Shown here in pieces: positions 37,224 to 44,632 of a stretch of 64,000 nt of DNA. Numbering within the stretch: the stretch's first letter is position 1; every line of letters starts with the position of its first letter. Under the pieces are notes generated by a model, which searched no databases, was not told the origin of the DNA, and saw nothing but the letters and a program-made list of their open reading frames with translations. Origin of the DNA: Haladaptatus caseinilyticus (GTDB taxonomy: Archaea; Halobacteriota; Halobacteria; Halobacteriales; Haladaptataceae); assembly GCF_026248685.1 (NCBI RefSeq), contig NZ_CP111036.1, positions 1,178,001-1,242,000 on the forward strand, written 5' to 3'. The translations under genes and the position numbers were made by a program.

Positions 37224-37886
37224 TCACCGTGTCCTGACCGACCATTCCCCATCGTCGAACTCCGCAACGGCGTCGAACAGCGTTTTGAGCGTGTTGATGG
37301 TTTGGGAATCGTGTGCGTTAGGATCGAGATGGAAGTGGGCATTGACGCCCACGGTTGCAAAGCGACCGGTAAGCACGTGAAGGAATTTGTATACTGTCTG
37401 GACATCTGAGTACTGAAGCAGGGCGGTGAGCGAATGAAAACACGCGACGGTTTCATAGCCGTTTCCGTGCCATTGCTGGAGTATCTCACTGATTTTGATT
37501 CCAAGTCCCGTCAGATCCCCTGGATTGGAGAGTGTATCGACGACGGCATCGTTTGAGCTTTTGCGTGTCGGTGTCGAAGCGGTCACGGATCGAACAGTCT
37601 CCCCAACGCTGAGAAAACGAAGGTTCGCCGGACGCCCGCTAGCGTGTGAGGTCCAATCTTGCAGACAACCGTCCGGTGAGCGCGTAAACGTGACCCAGAG
37701 AACGTTCTCCTGTTCTGACGGTGCTTGCGTGAGCAAATCGATGCACCTTTCGTCGGTCTCCGGACTCATCGATGGGGCAAGAACAAGGACGTTGGATTCG
37801 TCGTTCAAATCCGCTGGGAGACCACTCATCGGTGATCGTTCCCGACGATACCGCGTTCGCTCTCCGTGAGATCCATCCTGTGCCAT
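37224..37886 (-). CDS. KaiC/RadA-like protein without a P-loop
   Basis: 220 aa of the RecA/KaiC-like fold (the haloarchaeal DUF7504-like type). The strand that should carry the Walker A reads NVLVLAPSMSPETDERCIDLL, with no GxxxxGK[ST], so nucleotide hydrolysis is unlikely. Other fold elements are present: VLWVTFTRSPDG, TVACFHSLTALLQYSD (Walker-B-like strand), and a final FDAVAEFDDGEWSVRTR. Start at 37886, where a TATA-like ATAATAATGC sits about 29 nt upstream; the frame opens 21 nt earlier. It lies between the 92-aa and the 112-aa genes. Confidence 0.72.
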   Translation of the reverse strand: MAQDGSHGERTRYRRERSPMSGLPADLNDESNVLVLAPSMSPETDERCIDLLTQAPSEQENVLWVTFTRSPDGCLQDWTSHASGRPANLRFLSVGETVRSVTASTPTRKSSNDAVVDTLSNPGDLTGLGIKISEILQQWHGNGYETVACFHSLTALLQYSDVQTVYKFLHVLTGRFATVGVNAHFHLDPNAHDSQTINTLKTLFDAVAEFDDGEWSVRTR

Positions 37887-38048
37887 CCAGTGTGTATCAT
37901 CCGGCAACCTGCATTATTATGGGATCGATAAGTACCTGTACTTTTGTCGATACTGTCGCATTTGACACACCTGCACACGCGATTCTACGTCTCTTCTATT
38001 GTCAGACCATGTTTATTTATTTTTCCATATTTCAAATTCTGACAGGTT

Positions 38049-38327
38049 CTACGGAGTGTCTATCGTGAAATCAATATCACTCTCATCGAGCAGTTCGTGA
38101 ACTCGTCTTCGCGCCGCCTCTTTCGATTCAGCAACGACGACGATACCATCTGCTCGGTCGTCACCATGCGCTCGATACGCTGATAAGTCACGGTCGCTCT
38201 CGAATTCGGTTGCGTAGGTCCGGAGTACGGCCAGTACTCGCCGTTCGGTCGTACGTAAGTCACTCTCCCCCGATTCGAATGAGGAGAGGGCATCCTCGAT
38301 GTTCCGAAGTGCAGAAATCCGGTCCAT
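38049..38327 (-). CDS. hypothetical protein coupled to mcm (92 aa)
   Basis: 92 aa; the ATG lies 1 nt after the mcm stop, so translation is almost surely coupled. The N-terminal 40 residues are helical (ISALRNIEDALSSFESGES, ERRVLAVLRTYATEFES); the second half is an alpha/beta unit (GIVVVAESKEAARRRVHELLDESDIDFTIDT). No catalytic motif and no recognised family. The tight spacing makes an MCM-associated or replication-related role the natural guess; unproven. Confidence 0.72.
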   Translation of the reverse strand: MDRISALRNIEDALSSFESGESDLRTTERRVLAVLRTYATEFESDRDLSAYRAHGDDRADGIVVVAESKEAARRRVHELLDESDIDFTIDTP

Positions 38328-38328
38328 A

Positions 38329-40425
38329 TCAGGTCGTTCGAAGATGGTCGGTGGAGGGCTCGTACACCTCTCCCTTCTGTTTTAGCTTATCAATTTCGTG
38401 CTCAGCTTTCGAAGGATCCATGCCGATTTCGTCCGCTCTGTCGAGGACGACTTCAACGGGAGCACCTTCGTCGTACTCTTCCTCGATATCTGCGATGAGT
38501 TGTTTGATATTTTTGATGCGGTCCCGTTGTGATTTCGAGGTTCCCGTTTCGACCACGTCGGCGTCGAACTGCCCCGTTTCGGGGTCAACGCCGATATCCT
38601 GCAAGCACGACCGGACGATTTCGATGACGCGGTCTGCGTCTTTTTGTTCGACTGTATCCGAAAGTCGAACCCGTGCGCTCGCTTCAGCCAGTCGAACGAG
38701 TGCCTCCAGTTTTCGGGCCGTTACTGGTACCGGTGCGTCTTCGTCAGCACCCTTCGAGCGCAGGTCGACGTAGAAGTCCCGTATCGCTCCACGGGCCTCC
38801 TCGGTCATCGTCGGATAAACGTTCGATTTCGCGTAGGCGATATACTTGCGCAGGAGCTCGGCATCGATAGCCGGTGCGACCTCCTCCGTCTGGCTTTCGA
38901 CCTGCTCCTCGGTGATATCCGGTGCGCTGATTTCCGTTCGCTGAGTGTTCAACTCTCCGGCGAAGTTTGTCTGAAGGATGTGTTCCGCAAGCCGAGAGTC
39001 GTGGTCCGGGTCCGGTTTGTCCGTTACCGTGAAGATGAGGTCGAATCGCGAGATGAGTGCGGGTTCGAGGTCGATTTGCTCACCGATGGGTTCGTATTGG
39101 TCGAATCGTCCGTACTTCGGATTCGCCGCCCCGAGAAGCGAACAGCGCGATTTTAACGTCGCGTTAATTCCGGCTTTGCTCACGCTGATTTTCTGCTGTT
39201 CGAGCCCTTCGTGCATCGCGGAACGGTCGTCCGGGTTCATCTTGTCCAGCTCGTCCACTGCCGCGATACCTTTGTCCGCAAGCACCAGCGCACCCGCTTC
39301 CAGCGTCCACTGTTGCCCGTCGCCGAAGTCGTCGCGGACTGCGGCGGCAGTCAGTCCAGCCGAGGACGAACCCTTTCCGGAGGTGTAGACGGACCGTGGC
39401 GCAATGTGCTGGATGTACGATATCATCTGCGACTTACCCGTACCGGGGTCACCGATGAGGAGCATGTGCAGGTCGCCACGAATCCGCGACCCGTCCGGGA
39501 GATGTTTGGTAACGCCGGAGAACAGTTGGAGAATCATCGCCAGCTTCTCCTGTTCGTAGCCGTAGATGGCCGGTGCGATGGAATCAACCATCCGCTCGTA
39601 GATGTCCGGTTCGTCGGAGAGTTCGATGATTTCCTCTTTGTCCTCGTCCGTGATGTCCATATCCTCGAACTCTTCGTCCTCGATGACGACCGAGACGCCG
39701 TCCATGTAGACGTCGAAGACGGCGGATTTCTCCTGTCCGCTTCCCTGTTGTTCGAGATGCAAAACACCGGTGACCGTCACGTGGTCACCGGGAGAGACGT
39801 TGCCGGTGATGTCGTCTTCGATATTGATGTCGATACTCTGGGGTGTCTCGCCGCCGCGGAGGCCCTCCGGACTTTCCTGTACGCGGAGCTTTTGCGAGTC
39901 GATGAACTCCGACTGGTCGAAGTTGATTCGGAACGGTCCCTGTCGCTCGCAGCCTTGACATTCGTGTGGCTCCTGAAAATCGCCCCCCGATTGGGGAATG
40001 AGCGTCAGAGTTCCACAGCGCTGGCATTCGAAGGCAGCTTCCTGAATTTTGGGCCGGACGCCGGTCGCTTTGCGAACGATACCCTGTACGCTGACCATCG
40101 TATTGACGTGCCGGGCACGGATCGCGCGGATGTCCGTGTGTTCCGGTAAGCCCTGAAGACGGACGTGTGCCTGTCCAAGGCTCACATCGACGGGGAGGTC
40201 ATATAGGCGGAGCGCCTCCTCGGCGTACTCTTGCAACTGTTGTGGTTGCGCGAGGTAGTCGTCCGCGATATCTGCGTCGTATCGATACAGGTCGTTCCAG
40301 TCGATAAACAGCGACCGCTTTTCGTTCGGGTATTGCTGGGCGAGTTCCCCGACTTGGTCGTTGTAATACCGCCGGTAGAACTGCTCGAATCGGTCTACCA
40401 GTTCCGTGTTTTCCGCGCGAGCCAT
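38329..40425 (-). CDS. mcm: MCM replicative helicase
   Basis: The hexameric replicative helicase, 698 aa. N-terminal domain with OB fold and a zinc finger (CQRCGTLTLIPQ, then CQGC) at about 134-160; AAA+ core with Walker A GDPGTGKSQ near residue 326, Walker B DELDKM near 392, and the arginine-finger SRFD near 460; C-terminal winged helix (VEVVLDRADEIGMDPSKAEHEID). No intein. It begins the seven-gene run that ends with the MinD-like ATPase, while another gene (139 aa, HTH) lies just upstream. Confidence 0.96.
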   Translation of the reverse strand: MARAENTELVDRFEQFYRRYYNDQVGELAQQYPNEKRSLFIDWNDLYRYDADIADDYLAQPQQLQEYAEEALRLYDLPVDVSLGQAHVRLQGLPEHTDIRAIRARHVNTMVSVQGIVRKATGVRPKIQEAAFECQRCGTLTLIPQSGGDFQEPHECQGCERQGPFRINFDQSEFIDSQKLRVQESPEGLRGGETPQSIDINIEDDITGNVSPGDHVTVTGVLHLEQQGSGQEKSAVFDVYMDGVSVVIEDEEFEDMDITDEDKEEIIELSDEPDIYERMVDSIAPAIYGYEQEKLAMILQLFSGVTKHLPDGSRIRGDLHMLLIGDPGTGKSQMISYIQHIAPRSVYTSGKGSSSAGLTAAAVRDDFGDGQQWTLEAGALVLADKGIAAVDELDKMNPDDRSAMHEGLEQQKISVSKAGINATLKSRCSLLGAANPKYGRFDQYEPIGEQIDLEPALISRFDLIFTVTDKPDPDHDSRLAEHILQTNFAGELNTQRTEISAPDITEEQVESQTEEVAPAIDAELLRKYIAYAKSNVYPTMTEEARGAIRDFYVDLRSKGADEDAPVPVTARKLEALVRLAEASARVRLSDTVEQKDADRVIEIVRSCLQDIGVDPETGQFDADVVETGTSKSQRDRIKNIKQLIADIEEEYDEGAPVEVVLDRADEIGMDPSKAEHEIDKLKQKGEVYEPSTDHLRTT

Positions 40426-40473
40426 TCATCAACCTTTGGTCGCCGATTACGTAAGAAGTTTCGCAAAATTTCG

Positions 40474-40893
40474 TCAGGCTGTCACTGCTGCATAGAGTTC
40501 GGACTGGCGAGCCAGAGTCGGTACCGATCCCGGGAGATACACCACGTTTTCTGCGCCGAGACGAACGCGAACGATTTCGCCCCGTAACTCCATCTTCGTG
40601 AGCAATCTACTCACGGTCGAACGCGACCACCCGGTTTCCGCGATGAGTTCCTGTTGGCGTAGCTCACCGCCGTGTGCTTCGAGCACCTGTACGATGTATC
40701 CTTCGGGTAGCAGTCCTGTTTCAACCGCGAAATCGGTCATCGAAACCTGCTTCGGCTCGTATCCCGTTACCGGTTCGAGTTTCGAGCCGTGGAAGTCTCC
40801 TTCTCGCGCTTCGTCTTTCGCCGCGACGTTCCTGAGTGCCCCGGCGCGCTTCATCCACCTTCCGATGGCTTTGCCACTTACTCTTCGTGTCAC
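40474..40893 (-). CDS. HTH domain protein upstream of mcm (139 aa)
   Basis: 139 aa with a winged-helix type DNA-binding region (about 72-118): YIVQVLEAHGGELRQQELIAETGWSRSTVSRLLTKMELRGEIVRV split over a recognisable helix-turn-helix and wing. The N-terminal 60 residues are basic and poorly structured. This matches the small DUF7343/MarR-like HTH regulators of haloarchaea. It is 48 nt upstream of mcm on the same strand, so it could be co-transcribed with mcm or regulate it. Confidence 0.75.
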   Translation of the reverse strand: MTRRVSGKAIGRWMKRAGALRNVAAKDEAREGDFHGSKLEPVTGYEPKQVSMTDFAVETGLLPEGYIVQVLEAHGGELRQQELIAETGWSRSTVSRLLTKMELRGEIVRVRLGAENVVYLPGSVPTLARQSELYAAVTA

Positions 40894-41127
40894 TACAATC
40901 CTCCATTATCTATTATGTAGTTATAGAGTATAAGCCATCCGATCGTTCCATCGATCGTCAAATACTATCCTCGGTGGCTACCTATCGTTCTCCCTGTCCG
41001 CTCTTATATTTCGTTCTCCCCTCTATTTGTTTTTGAGCCACATTTCCGCCACTCATTGATGATACCATATTAATCCCTTGCGATTGCAACCCCACTACCT
41101 TCTCCACCGCGTCCCAATCCATCGTCC

Positions 41128-41349
41128 ATGCTCGGACCACTGACGGTCGGCAAGAAAGCGGCAAAGTTCGGCTATCGAAAATTCGGCAAATTCGGTGCAG
41201 TCGTGTTCGGTGCCGTTGCCGTCGGCGGATATTTCGCCGCCAAACGAAAAGTCAAATCGATGATGGCGGGTGACCAACCGTCGGTGGATGAAAACGAGAA
41301 CACTGAGGACACCGAAACAGGGACGGAACAGAGTCAGCAGGCCGAATAA
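41128..41349 (+). CDS. small single-helix protein (73 aa)
   Basis: 73 aa: a basic N-terminus (GKKAAKFGYRKFGKFG), one hydrophobic helix (AVVFGAVAVGGYFAAKRKV) and a C-terminal acidic tail (ENENTEDTETGTEQSQQAE). The basic head, helix and acidic tail suggest a small membrane protein of unknown role. It stands alone with 235 nt of non-coding DNA upstream. The head-helix-tail charge pattern makes it more than a random frame. Confidence 0.55.
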   Translation: MLGPLTVGKKAAKFGYRKFGKFGAVVFGAVAVGGYFAAKRKVKSMMAGDQPSVDENENTEDTETGTEQSQQAE

Positions 41350-41616
41350 ACGCGTTTTCTTTCGATTTTCGGACGTGCGAGGAATGAAACCAAGTGAAAA
41401 CTTTCCAGCATCGATGGTGACTTGCAGACGCGCTTGCGTTTCGACTGACTCTTCTGTGAGCGAAGTGAGCAGTCCAAGCGACGACCGGTGTGAGGGGCGG
41501 AACGCCTCACAAAGCGAGCGGTGAAGTCACAAGCCGAGGGAGACGCACCGCCTTTAAACCGATGTTTTGCCAGTGAAGAAGTGTTTCTGACGCTTTTGAA
41601 CGCGACAAAATTCGGA
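41350..41616. other. intergenic region before tRNA-Pro
   Basis: About 270 nt between the small protein and tRNA-Pro. It includes a GC-rich stretch (about 41450-41525) with a short hairpin-forming pair GTGAGG and CCTCAC (about 41490-41509) and an open plus frame of Ser/Glu composition, but no credible gene. I see no recognised RNA. Confidence 0.4.
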
Positions 41617-41689
41617 TGGGATCGCCCGGATTTGAACCGGGGTTATCGGCACCCAAGGCCGAAAGGATACCAAGCTACCCCACGATCCC
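41617..41689 (-). tRNA. tRNA-Pro (anticodon TGG)
   Basis: 73-nt cloverleaf on the minus strand. Acceptor GGGATCG pairs with CGATCCC, discriminator A73; anticodon stem TCGGC/GCCGA around the loop CTTGGGT with TGG at 34-36; T-loop TTCAAAT between CCCGG and CCGGG. No intron, and CCA is not encoded. Confidence 0.95.
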
Positions 41690-41745
41690 GTACTCACGAG
41701 TAGCGCACTTGCACTGTAAAGCGTTTCGTTTCGCGCCCGCGCCTG

Positions 41746-43800
41746 TCACTCGTCATCACCGAACAGTTCGAGGTCGGCGACGATGTCGAACGGATGCTTG
41801 TCCTTCCTGATACCGTCCACGATTCGGAAGGCCTCGTCCGGTGCGAGGAAGTGACTCGTGATGACGCGGCCGAGGTGCGTCGGTGAAAAGCCGTCGATGA
41901 ACTCGTATTCGAGGAGCTTTCCGACGGCGTGCTTCGTCGGCACATCGCCGATCATTCGGTCGTTCAGCCGCTTCGCGGCCTTGCCGCCAACCGTAACGTT
42001 CGCCAGCGTTTCCTCGATAGCGGCGCTCTCGTCGTAGAGCGTCCGCACGTCTTCCATCTCGCCTTTCAGGAGTTTGAACGCCACTTCGTCCTCCGACATC
42101 TCCATGCTGTTGTGATAGCTTCCGTCGGGTTCGACGAGGACGTACACCTTTCCGCGGTCGTGATAATCCGGGCGTCCAGCACGCCCGAGCATCTGGTGGA
42201 ACTCCTGGACGGTGAGCCATTCGATACCCATTGCGAGCGAATCGAAGATGACCTGTGAGGCCGGGAAATCGACGCCGGCGGCGAGCGCTGCAGTCGTCAC
42301 GACCGCCGAAAGTTCCTGCTCGGCGAACATGCGTTCGACCTTCTTTCGTCGCCCGTAATCCAGTCCGGCATGATAGGGTGCGGCGTTGTATTCCAGTTTT
42401 CTCGAAATCTCGTGACAGCGTCGTCGCGAGTTGGTGAAGATGATGGTTTGGCCGCGATACCCCTTCGACGATTCGCGGTCGAACTCACGCTTGACCAGCT
42501 TGTTCTCGATGTTCGGTTTTTCTTGCCCGCTGGCGAAGGTGACGTGGCGCTCCAGCGCGACTGGACGCTCTTCGAACTCCACCAGATTGGCTTCTAGCGC
42601 CCCTGCGAGGTCGCGCGGGTTCCCGACCGTCGCGGAGAGATACACCCACTGTGCACCACCGTACTCCTGTTTTCGTTTTGCACGCCTCTCACAGTAGTAT
42701 TTCAACCGCGAGATGAGGCCGTCGAGTCGATGACCGCGCTCCTGTTCTTGCAGGGTATGAACTTCGTCGATGACGACCGTCCCGATGTCGCCCAGATCGC
42801 GTCCGGTTCGGAGCGCGTGGTCGATACCCTCGTAGGTGCCGACGATGATGTCCGCACTCGGGTCGAAATTGTTTCCGTCATCGCGCACGCGACTCGCACC
42901 GACGCGGATGGTCACGTTCGCGAGGTCGCCGTACTCCTCCTCGAAATCCTCGTGCTTCTGGTTCGCTAGCGCGACCAACGGCACCAGAAAGAGCATCTTT
43001 CCTTGCCCGTTCAGTACGCGGTCGAGTCCCGTCATCTCCCCGACGAGGGTCTTTCCGGTCGCCGTCGCGCTGACGACGAGTTGGTCGTCGCCGTCGAGCA
43101 GTCCGTTCTGTACTGCGAGACTCTGGACGGGGAGCAGGGTTTCAAACCGCGATTCGAGCAGGTTCTGGACACCCGGATGGAGGTTCAGTGAATCGACCCG
43201 CTGTAACTCCACGTCGTCGACGTTCGCGCTGATTTCGTCGAACTTCGTCAAGTCGGGGTCGAGACGACCCTTGAGCAGGTTCGTTATTCGCTCCAAATCC
43301 TGCACTTCCAACAACAAGTCCTCCAGACGGTCCTGTGCGGCCCCCGTTAGGTCTCCCCTGAAGGCGAGTTCTCGTTCCAACTCCTCCGTCGCGCAGTCGG
43401 GACAGATATATTCGTTGCCCGCGTCGATGGCCGTCTCACTGCTGATGGGAGAGTATTCGCCTTTGTTAGCACACAGTCGACAGGTTCGAACTGCTGTCGC
43501 ATCGAGCTGATAGCCCGAAAGCATCTCCTTCAATTCCGCACGTCCATCACGGGAGGTCTGCTGTGAGATACGGATACGGTCTGCACCTCGCGCGAGTTCG
43601 ATGAATTCATCCGGGTTCCGCGGTTTTTCGCTCGACCCGTTCTTCACCACAAACCGGCCCGGTCGCGGCCCGGCACTCGTTTCTTTGAGTTCGAGAATTC
43701 CCCGGAACAGTCGCTCACCGTCCCGTTGGGGAACGATCTGATAGCCCCGATCCGTCTCGTGGCAGAAGAGCGTTTCCACCTGCTGGGCCTGCTTCGACAC
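41746..43800 (-). CDS. Ski2-like DEVH-box helicase with zinc finger
   Basis: 684-aa superfamily 2 ATPase, haloarchaeal DUF5814-type helicase. Unlike Hel308 it begins with about 100 residues of unassigned domain, then a zinc-finger-like CRLC-x-CPDC pair (about 107-132). Core motifs: Q-like FETLLPVQSLAVQ, Walker A SATATGKT (about 245), DEVH (about 345), SATV after it, GQTIIFTNS, and motif VI QMLGRAGRPDYHD. The C-terminus lacks a long HRDC-like extension. Likely acts on RNA or branched DNA; the substrate is not shown. A stop-to-stop gap of 128 nt separates it from tRNA-Pro. Confidence 0.88.
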   Translation of the reverse strand: MSKQAQQVETLFCHETDRGYQIVPQRDGERLFRGILELKETSAGPRPGRFVVKNGSSEKPRNPDEFIELARGADRIRISQQTSRDGRAELKEMLSGYQLDATAVRTCRLCANKGEYSPISSETAIDAGNEYICPDCATEELERELAFRGDLTGAAQDRLEDLLLEVQDLERITNLLKGRLDPDLTKFDEISANVDDVELQRVDSLNLHPGVQNLLESRFETLLPVQSLAVQNGLLDGDDQLVVSATATGKTLVGEMTGLDRVLNGQGKMLFLVPLVALANQKHEDFEEEYGDLANVTIRVGASRVRDDGNNFDPSADIIVGTYEGIDHALRTGRDLGDIGTVVIDEVHTLQEQERGHRLDGLISRLKYYCERRAKRKQEYGGAQWVYLSATVGNPRDLAGALEANLVEFEERPVALERHVTFASGQEKPNIENKLVKREFDRESSKGYRGQTIIFTNSRRRCHEISRKLEYNAAPYHAGLDYGRRKKVERMFAEQELSAVVTTAALAAGVDFPASQVIFDSLAMGIEWLTVQEFHQMLGRAGRPDYHDRGKVYVLVEPDGSYHNSMEMSEDEVAFKLLKGEMEDVRTLYDESAAIEETLANVTVGGKAAKRLNDRMIGDVPTKHAVGKLLEYEFIDGFSPTHLGRVITSHFLAPDEAFRIVDGIRKDKHPFDIVADLELFGDDE

Positions 43801-44058
43801 GACGAATTCTATACGGTGAAGCTATTTGAGCGATTCGGACTGAACGAATCTCACGGTCGCCCTGCGTACTACTTTCGGACCGTGGTAGGCGATAGCAACT
43901 GTTCTGGAAATCGGTCCTTAAAATCCATCAACCGTCCAATAACACCCGTGAGAGAGCGTTATTCCGCGAATACCGTTTTGCAACCGGCTCATAACAAAGC
44001 CGGTTCGTTCGCTAACACCGGACAGCGCACTGCTGCGCCCTCAAGGTGGACAAAACGA
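43801..44058. other. divergent control region with an 8-bp inverted repeat
   Basis: 258 nt between the helicase (minus) and a 58-aa gene (plus). AACCGGCT at 43982-43989 and AGCCGGTT at 43998-44005 form an exact inverted repeat with an 8-nt loop, about 54 nt upstream of the plus-strand start. The open frame upstream of 44059 has no sensible composition. Confidence 0.45.
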
Positions 44059-44235
44059 ATGGAAGGCACGCAAGAAGAAGAACTCCCACGGCGGTTCGAT
44101 GAGAAGATCGTTCTGGAGATAGAGGATGGATCGGATCACGAACGACCGCTCATTCGAATGCGCGATACGCGAGCGGAAGAAGCGTGGGTGTCGACATCTA
44201 TCGATGCCGTGGTTTCGCTCTCCGAGCGTCGATAG
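44059..44235 (+). CDS. small haloarchaeal protein (58 aa)
   Basis: 58 residues, MEGTQEEELPRRFDEK followed by IVLEIEDGSDHERPLIRMRDTRAEEAWVSTSIDAVVSL in two stretches. The order of a hydrophobic strand, an Asp/Glu loop and an AWVST-like strand resembles the small haloarchaeal DUF7331-type proteins. The frame opens far upstream at 43726, but that region lacks coding character; the ATG at 44059 is chosen. Unknown role. Convergent with the cupin gene (11 nt apart). Confidence 0.6.
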   Translation: MEGTQEEELPRRFDEKIVLEIEDGSDHERPLIRMRDTRAEEAWVSTSIDAVVSLSERR

Positions 44236-44246
44236 ACCGGATCGCG

Positions 44247-44618
44247 CTAGACGAGGTTGATTTCATCGTCTCCGTTCGGCACTGCACAGAGAAAGGCACC
44301 AGATTCGTCGCCCTCGTTTCGATACCAATGAACGGCACCCGCTGGTATAAGCAGTGAATCGCCCGCGCTGACTTCGTATTCCTTGTCCCCGATGCCGACG
44401 ATGTACTCTCCCTCCAGCACGTACTGTTCGTGTTCGACTTCGTTCGTGTGCTCCGGAACCTTCGCGTTCGGTTCGAGCGTGAATCTCCGAATGGCGAAGT
44501 TCGGCGCCTCCTGTCGGTCACCGATGAGGACTCCTTTCGACATTCCGTCCGCGGCCCCGACTGCTTCGTATTCGATATCGTCCGGTTTTCGTACGATTGG
44601 TTCGACCATGGTCGCCAT
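44247..44618 (-). CDS. cupin-domain protein
   Basis: 123 aa, a single cupin barrel. The metal-binding motif 1 reads PEHTNEVEHEQYVLEGEYIVGIG in two parts (His55, His62 and Glu residues) and motif 2 is GDSLLIPAGAVHWYRNEGDE (His near 103). Metal binding is expected from the His/Glu pattern. Substrate unknown. The gene starts only 14 nt after the stop of the tnpB-like gene, so it may share its transcript or use a promoter inside that gene. Confidence 0.85.
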   Translation of the reverse strand: MATMVEPIVRKPDDIEYEAVGAADGMSKGVLIGDRQEAPNFAIRRFTLEPNAKVPEHTNEVEHEQYVLEGEYIVGIGDKEYEVSAGDSLLIPAGAVHWYRNEGDESGAFLCAVPNGDDEINLV

Positions 44619-44632
44619 TCACGGCATGGGGG

